A stretch of DNA of 64,000 nucleotides, from contig NZ_BOQL01000038.1 of assembly GCF_018332655.1 (NCBI RefSeq), positions 62,001 to 126,000 on the forward strand. The letters run 5' to 3'. Shown here in pieces: positions 58,959 through 64,000 of this stretch (position 1 is the first letter of the stretch; each line of letters opens with the position of its first letter). This DNA comes from Actinoplanes auranticolor (GTDB lineage: Bacteria > Actinomycetota > Actinomycetes > Mycobacteriales > Micromonosporaceae). A model generated the notes under the pieces. That model worked only from the letters and a program-made list of their open reading frames with translations, was not told the DNA's origin and ran no database searches. The translations under genes and the position numbers were made by a program.

Positions 58959-59085
58959 CCGGGCTTCCTCGCGGTCAGCACAGCGAGGTCGCGAACGCGT
59001 GGAACACCCATGTCAGGGTGGTACCCGGCGAGGTCGGACCGAACCCCGGCCCGGCCAGGACACCCGGAGATCCGGCCCGAGCGCC

Positions 59086-60870
59086 TCACAAATCGGTGGT
59101 CGTGGCGGTGATGTCCTGAGACAGCTGCCGAGCTGAGTTGATCAGTGGCTCGTGGCTGAACGCCTGCGGGAAGTTGCCGACCTGGCGGCCGGCGAGCGGG
59201 TCCCACTCTTCGGCCAACAGCCCGACGTCGTTACGCAAACCGAGCAGGCGCTCGAACAAGGTCACGGCGTCGTGCTGACGGCCCAGGCCGTGCAAAGCGT
59301 CGACCAGCCAGAAACTGCACGCCAGGAAAGCGCCCTCGCGACCCGGCAGCCCGTCGACGCCGGCCTCGGTGCGGTACCGCAGCACGAAGCCGTCCTCGCA
59401 CAATTCCCGCTCGATGGCGTGCACTGTCCCCGCGATCCGCTCGTCGCGCCAGGGCAGGAAACCGACCCTCGGCAACAGCAGCAACGACGCGTCCAACTCG
59501 CTGCCCCCGTAGTACTGGGTGAACGTATTTCGCCGCGGGTCGAAACCCTTCTCACACACGTCACGGTGAATGTCGTCGCACAGCGCGCGCCAGCGGTCGA
59601 CCGGTCCATCGAGACCGAACTGCTCGACGCCGCGGATCATCCGGTCCGTTCCGGCCCACGCCATCACCTTGGAGTGAACGAAGTGCCGCCGGGGCCCCCG
59701 GACCTCCCACAACCCGTTGTCCGGCTCCTTCCAGTTGCCCTCGAGGAAGTCCATCAGCGCCCGTTGCAGGTCCCACGGGTCCTCCGACGCGCCCAGGGTC
59801 GTGGCGCGTCCCAGGTGCAGGCCCTCTAGGACCTCGCCCCAGACATCGAGCTGAAACTGCGCGGCCGCGCCGTTACCGATCCGCACCGGAGAGGAGTTCT
59901 CGTAGCCGGCGAGCCATGGCAACTCGTACTCCGGCAATCGACGAGTGCCGTCCAGGCCGTACATGATGCGCAGCTGTGCCGGTGACCCGGCCACGGCCCG
60001 CAACAGCCAGTCCCGCCATGCCCGGGCCTCCTCGACGAAGCCACTGGCCAGCAACGCCTGGAGAGTGAACGTCGAATCGCGGAGCCAGCAGTACCGATAG
60101 TCCCAGTTGCGGCTGCCGCCCAACTGCTCGGGCAGCGAAGTCGTTGCCGCCGCCACGATCCCCCCGGTGGGTGCGTACGTCAGCCCTTTCAGGGTCACCA
60201 ACGACCGGCGCACGGCATCCTGCCAGCCGCCCTGATAGGTGCACTGATCCATCCATCCGGACCAGAAGGACTCGGTCTCGTCCAGTGCCTTGACCGCGTC
60301 CACCGGCTCCGGAGCCGGCTCATGCGACGGCGCCCAGATCATCACGAACGGCACCCGGTCACCGGCGGCCACCTCGAAGTCAGCCCAGCTGGCCTCATCC
60401 TCGCCGCGCAGCGGCACCGGCGAGCGCAACCAGACCGCGTCCGGCCCTGCTATCGCGGTCAACATGCCGTCACCGTGACGCACCCACGGAACAATCGAAC
60501 CGTAGTCAAAACGCAGCCGCAGCTCACTGCGCATCCGGACCCGGCCACTCACACCCTCCACGATCCGCACCACATCGGCGGCGTCCCCGCGCGGCGGCAT
60601 GAAATCCACCACCCGCACCGTGCCGTCCGGGCCGGTCCATTCGCTCTCCAGCACCAGCGAATCGCCCCGATACCGCCGCGTCGTGCACGTGCCGCCCGCG
60701 GCCGGCGCCAACCGCCAATGACCAGCGGACTCGGCGTCGAGCAATGCCGCAAAGCACGCCGGCGAGTCGAACCGCGGCAGACACAGCCAATCGATCGACC
60801 CGTCCCGGCCGACCAGAGCAGCCGTATGCAGGTCTCCGATCATCGCGTAGTCCTCGATACGCCCTGCCAT
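59086..60870 (-). CDS. Glycoside hydrolase family 15 protein (trehalase/glucoamylase-like)
   Basis: 594 residues. N-terminal beta-domain opening GRIEDYAMIGDLHTAALVGR, DGSIDWLCLPRFDSPACFAA; catalytic (alpha/alpha)6 barrel with NWDYRYCWLRDSTFTLQALL (about 260-280) and general-base region LLAEEWDPLAGRQVGNFPQA near the end, as in GH15. Actinobacterial members of this short type are trehalases; glucoamylase activity is the alternative. No signal peptide, so cytoplasmic. ATG 60870 chosen, with GAGGAG upstream. Confidence 0.9.
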   Translation of the reverse strand: MAGRIEDYAMIGDLHTAALVGRDGSIDWLCLPRFDSPACFAALLDAESAGHWRLAPAAGGTCTTRRYRGDSLVLESEWTGPDGTVRVVDFMPPRGDAADVVRIVEGVSGRVRMRSELRLRFDYGSIVPWVRHGDGMLTAIAGPDAVWLRSPVPLRGEDEASWADFEVAAGDRVPFVMIWAPSHEPAPEPVDAVKALDETESFWSGWMDQCTYQGGWQDAVRRSLVTLKGLTYAPTGGIVAAATTSLPEQLGGSRNWDYRYCWLRDSTFTLQALLASGFVEEARAWRDWLLRAVAGSPAQLRIMYGLDGTRRLPEYELPWLAGYENSSPVRIGNGAAAQFQLDVWGEVLEGLHLGRATTLGASEDPWDLQRALMDFLEGNWKEPDNGLWEVRGPRRHFVHSKVMAWAGTDRMIRGVEQFGLDGPVDRWRALCDDIHRDVCEKGFDPRRNTFTQYYGGSELDASLLLLPRVGFLPWRDERIAGTVHAIERELCEDGFVLRYRTEAGVDGLPGREGAFLACSFWLVDALHGLGRQHDAVTLFERLLGLRNDVGLLAEEWDPLAGRQVGNFPQAFSHEPLINSARQLSQDITATTTDL

Positions 60871-61209
60871 CCGACAACTCCTCACTACCGACTACGTCAT
60901 AGAGCCACTCCGCACGATCAGCATCCGAAACGAATCGGAAAGGCACCGCCGACGGTGCGGATGCGCCGACACCAATGCCGGCCATGACTGCTCACCATGC
61001 GGTGCCGACCGCTCCGGGCCATTTCTCGCCACGCCGAACCCACCATGCCAGACAGCCAGCACTCGCGCATGGCTCCCGCCACACCCGGTCGGACCACAGC
61101 ACCGGGACGGTCGGTCACCACTATGAGCGTGGATCGCGTCTCACCGCCGGCTCGGGGTCGCCGCCGGCGCGGTGCTGTCCGCACCGCGCCGGCCGTCATG
61201 CGTAACGCG
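60871..61209. other. Intergenic region
   Basis: 339 bases between the GH15 gene start and the lytic transglycosylase stop. No coding sequence or structured element is recognised; it should hold the GH15 promoter. Confidence 0.4.
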
Positions 61210-61743
61210 TCAGGGGGTGTACTTGGGGATGAGCTCGGTGGTGATCCGGCGTGCGTAGTGCTCCGCCTCGGCGGTCGGCGGACGGCCGTTGGCCTCCGTC
61301 GTGGCGACCGGGCCCGCGTTGTAGCCCCACAGCAGAGCCGTGGTGAGGTCCACCGGCACGGTGGATACCTGACTGACCAGGTCGCACATGTAGCGGCCTT
61401 GGGCGATGATGGCGTCCGGCGGATCGAACGGGCTGGTCCAGCCGTTGCCGTTGGCGTCTGTCCCGTACGCCGCCCAGGTGCCGGGCAGGAATTGTGCGAT
61501 GCCTTCCGCGCCGATGGACGAGACAGCATCGGGGTTCCACTCCGACTCCTGCTCGATCTGGGCTGCGAGGAGCGGGCCGTTCACCGCATCGCAGGTGACG
61601 GCGGCCTGCCTGACCCAGCTTTCGTATTCACCCGGCACGTTCCTGACATCCGGCGATCCGGCCCACGCGGGCCCCGCTATGAGCGCCGCACCGCCGCTCG
61701 CCGCCAACGCCACACCCATCGCTCTGCCGATGATTCTGAGCAT
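61210..61743 (-). CDS. Secreted lytic transglycosylase-like protein
   Basis: 177 residues. Signal peptide GVALAASGGAALIAGPAWAG. SLT/lysozyme-like domain with the catalytic-type Glu in QIEQESEWNPDAVSSIGAEG, then IAQFLPGTWAAYGTD and LLWGYNAGPVATTEANGR, as in Rpf/SLT proteins that cleave peptidoglycan. Catalytic Glu at about 64. CGAGGAGGAAAA precedes the ATG, a strong ribosome binding site. Confidence 0.88.
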   Translation of the reverse strand: MLRIIGRAMGVALAASGGAALIAGPAWAGSPDVRNVPGEYESWVRQAAVTCDAVNGPLLAAQIEQESEWNPDAVSSIGAEGIAQFLPGTWAAYGTDANGNGWTSPFDPPDAIIAQGRYMCDLVSQVSTVPVDLTTALLWGYNAGPVATTEANGRPPTAEAEHYARRITTELIPKYTP

Positions 61744-62568
61744 TTTTCCTCCTCGGTTCGCGTGGCTGTCCGGTACCCGTGCCGGCGTGGCATTAACGCA
61801 AATACATCGATGTCACCGTACTGACATATTTCGCGCTCCGTGGCCGTATCTGCACCGAGAGAAAGGCTGCTTCATGACTCCGATGGCGCCCCGGTCCCCG
61901 CGAGGTGTTCGCCGAGATCGGGTAGCGCACAACCCAGGCCCGGTAAGCCTCACCGGTGACGGCGCCGTCAATCCGGCACGCGAACCTTCCGGCAAAAGCA
62001 TCGCCACGGACGGACCCCGCAGTTGATGCGACGCGACGATCGTCGCGCCGCATCTCGCTCTGATCCGAATGACCGGCACACATGCCCGACGCCGATATCG
62101 ACGGCGGGATCAGGCATTTCCGCAATCGCTCAAGCGCCGTGAGACGAACAGTGGCTGCGCCGGCTGGAAGCGCCGATGAGCGTGCTCGGCGCCATTTCCT
62201 GCTGATGGTCCTCGACCAGAGCCTTGCTCGGGACCCCACAGCTCCAGCAGGTGCCCGTGGTGCCGTTCCTGCGGCTCCTGCGGCCGCTCTGGGCGGCCCG
62301 GTTGCTCGGGGTGGCCGAATGGCGTCCTCGGCCCTGCGGGGCTCACGGTCGGCCGGACGGCTGTCGTCCAGTCGGCTGGACCCAGGACACCACCACGAAC
62401 ACCTCGCCGCCCGCCGTGACGACAGCGCCACGCCGCCATCGGGAACGAACACATCGCGTCCTGCGTGGTGGTCCAACGGCGCAGCAGTGCCCTGAGTGCC
62501 GACGGCAGTCGCGGAGCGGCGCCCGGCATCGGCGTCAGGCCAGTCCGACAGTTTGCCTACAGCGGCGC
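61744..62568. other. Intergenic region without recognisable gene
   Basis: 825 bases. Open frames exist on both strands but have unbiased composition and no recognisable domain, so no gene is called. An inverted repeat TGTCA-N6-TGACA at 61811-61826 is listed separately. Confidence 0.4.
61811..61826. promoter_or_regulatory. Inverted repeat TGTCA-N6-TGACA upstream of lytic transglycosylase
   Basis: TGTCACCGTACTGACA lies 68 bp upstream of the lytic transglycosylase start. It shares the TGAC core with the direct-repeat sites but in inverted arrangement, so it may be a different operator. Confidence 0.35.
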
Positions 62569-63081
62569 CTACGGTGAGGGCTGCGTAACGACTCCGCTCT
62601 CCGGGGCATCAGGGCGCGGCGAGGCGGTCGATCGCTGGAGCCGGCCGATCTCGCTGCCCTTGGCGTCACGCAACACCAGCACGTCAACGTCGAGCTGCAC
62701 GGTTTGGGTCTGAGTCAGCCAACGCCCCAGATTCACATTGTCACAGCCGATCAGGGTGCTCGGACCGCTGGACGCCTCGAATCCACCGTCCGAGTCGACG
62801 CTCCAACGCCCGGACAGACCATTGCAACCGTCCGTACCGCGCCAGGTGCCGTCCTGCGCGAACTGCACGTACGGAGTTTCGTGCCAACGGTCGCTCCGGG
62901 AGACCACCGGAACCCAACGACCTGAGAGCTCCTGCTGTTCGAGTAGGTCCGCCCCCGCGGAGGGCCGGGCAGGAGACGCCCCACCCGTCCCCGGTGTGCG
63001 GCCGGGTGTGGGTTCCCCGCATCCGTTCAGCGCCGCGCACACCACGATCAGACCAATCAGAAAACCGTTCCGACACCGCAT
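62569..63081 (-). CDS. META-domain lipoprotein
   Basis: 170 residues. Signal peptide FLIGLIVVCAALNGCGEP with lipobox; mature META-type domain (about 50-150: GRWVPVVSRSDRWHETPYVQ, FAQDGTWRGTDGCNGLSGRW, LTQTQTVQLDVDVLVLRDA), as in HslJ-like proteins. Role in envelope stress or drug resistance by family analogy. ATG 63081 with GAGGAGGGCTGCA upstream. Confidence 0.82.
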   Translation of the reverse strand: MRCRNGFLIGLIVVCAALNGCGEPTPGRTPGTGGASPARPSAGADLLEQQELSGRWVPVVSRSDRWHETPYVQFAQDGTWRGTDGCNGLSGRWSVDSDGGFEASSGPSTLIGCDNVNLGRWLTQTQTVQLDVDVLVLRDAKGSEIGRLQRSTASPRPDAPESGVVTQPSP

Positions 63082-63952
63082 TGCAGCCCTCCTCATTGCT
63101 CAGGTCTCCCGCGGGAAGCAGCCAAGCGACAACCGATCTCCTGTCCGCAGCAGCGATTTCTCCGACGCGGATCGTGGAATCTTGACAACTGCCTGGGCCG
63201 TCCATCCTCTTCCGGTTCGAGCGTCTCTATTCTTTGCTCTCGAGCCAAGTCAGGAGGGCCTCCTTCCGGGTGATTTCTTCCCGCGCCTGGCCTGGCACAG
63301 GGCTTGCCTTTCATCAACCGCCTCTGCTGCCGAAAGGGCCCGTGCCGTGAAGTAGACGAGCGTTTGTGTGGTGCGGTGCCTACCCGCGGAATGCCCGGCA
63401 ATACCAGCCGCATGCAGGCGTGTCCCGGCGGCGAACAGCGCCGAGACCGGCGAGCCCGGTTGGGCTTGATCTTGGGCCTCTCACCCGAGCGGCGGCGTTC
63501 TCCGCGTCCTCACCAGCCATCCTGAGGGCATGAGTGCTCGTCTGACGGCGGCCTTCCCATAGAGGGACCGGACCCGCTCCCTTCCTCCGCCAGTGCCCAC
63601 CCGGACGGCGGCTTTCCGATGACCCTGGACCACGGATAGGTACGGCACCGCTGATTCGGGCTCTGGGCGACCGGGTAGCAGTCGCAGTCCGCACCCGAAG
63701 AGCGGCTGTGCGACCGACACCTGCCATGCCGGACGACGCCCTGCCACCGGCGCATGGTCGCCTACCCCGCGACATTTCGGCTACCAGGACCTTGTACCCG
63801 GCCGGGCACCTGGACCAGGAGCGCCGATCCCCGCGGCGCGGACGCTGCTGACCGTGACAGACACGATGCCGGCGGCGCCCCGAGGCCCGATCGTGCCGCC
63901 ACGGATCGGGGAACCGACGTCTGGCCCTCCCACACCAAGGACGATCTTTGAT
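63082..63952. other. Intergenic region without recognisable gene
   Basis: 871 bases. Several open frames exist but none has a recognisable domain or convincing composition. A short GACGGCGGCYTTCC sequence appears twice (about 63545 and 63604). No RNA gene is seen. Confidence 0.35.
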
Positions 63953-64000
63953 ATGGACGATCGGAGAGCACACCCTGAGTGGATCGCACGGATGTGGGAA
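63953..64000 (+). CDS. Possible start of a gene running off the window edge
   Basis: An open frame begins MDDRRAHPEWIARMWE and runs off the end of the window. No strong ribosome binding site is visible, so the call is tentative and no function can be given. Confidence 0.2.
   Translation, partial: MDDRRAHPEWIARMWE

Noticed and set aside
61793..62529. Open frames on both strands between the lytic transglycosylase and META-domain genes
   Set aside because: No domain, no ribosome binding site and random-like composition; no gene called.
63380..63989. Minus-strand open frames near the right edge
   Set aside because: Arg/Gly-rich translations typical of non-coding high-GC DNA; no recognisable family.
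1..64000. CRISPR arrays, tRNA or rRNA genes, insertion sequences and integrases
   Set aside because: None was recognised on either strand; the only repeats seen are the palindrome array at 7004 and the short operators.

Overview
The window is about 70% GC, gene-dense and has strong codon bias, with GGAGG-type ribosome binding sites, many GTG starts and one likely TTG start. The gene set (SARP/BTAD regulator, PknB-type kinase with a carbohydrate-binding ectodomain, SigB/SigF-type sigma factors, STAS proteins, MMPL transporter, GerMN lipoprotein beside a histidine kinase) points to a filamentous actinobacterium, most likely Micromonosporaceae (Actinoplanes-like). That placement is inference; the window has no rRNA or other phylogenetic marker.

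Layout. 1-5.9 kb: 3'-truncated SARP/NB-ARC regulator, LCM-type methyltransferase, and a secreted beta-helix protein with a ricin-type lectin tail. 6-10.5 kb: small membrane proteins, a palindromic repeat array, a Na+/H+ antiporter, and an NSS transporter with its tiny partner subunit. 10.7-15.4 kb: NfeD next to a collapsed SPFH gene and a frameshifted PRC-barrel gene, then stress and envelope genes. 15.5-19.4 kb: receiver protein, lipoprotein, kinase-CBM2 protein, divergent STAS pair. 19.4-22.1 kb: glycine-betaine-type ABC operon. 22.4-29.4 kb: Cys-rich copper-storage-like protein, BrkB protein coupled to a sigma-STAS fusion, ANTAR/GAF sensor, BON, DUF1622 and DUF421 proteins. 29.4-33.4 kb: second sigma-STAS fusion in an operon with HtrA protease, a lipoprotein and a universal stress protein. 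34-37.9 kb: F420-type oxidoreductase and MMPL transporter. 37.9-47.4 kb: BON, STAS and lipoprotein genes, an orphan histidine kinase with a GerMN lipoprotein, a K+ channel and an OmpR-type regulator. 47.6-50.8 kb: sugar ABC importer without its ATPase. 50.8-63.1 kb: lipoproteins, tandem PAP2 protein, class A PBP, DUF305-like, DUF2254, GH15 and lytic transglycosylase genes.

Most of the window reads as a stress and envelope-homeostasis island with few or no mobile-element features. The most interesting signal is non-coding: a 15-bp direct repeat, GTCA-N7-GTCA with an 11-bp period, occurs 14 times exactly and 4 times with one mismatch, in intergenic DNA. It is usually 64-136 bp upstream of a start codon and usually in the same orientation relative to the gene. 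The genes behind it encode STAS, BON, receiver, GlsB-like, copper-storage-like and lipoproteins and the OmpR-type regulator. An 11-bp tandem spacing is typical of OmpR/PhoB-family operators, so this may be the operator of a local stress regulon, possibly controlled by the response regulator at 46746-47423.

Other points: two sigma factors carry a C-terminal STAS domain; seven STAS domains are present but only one keeps the canonical phosphoacceptor serine; several genes are decaying (SPFH, two PRC-barrel genes, a K+ channel, a small membrane protein); and an orphan operator copy precedes a perfect palindrome array, which could mark a small RNA. Stretches of more than 300 bases without a gene are listed as separate entries.
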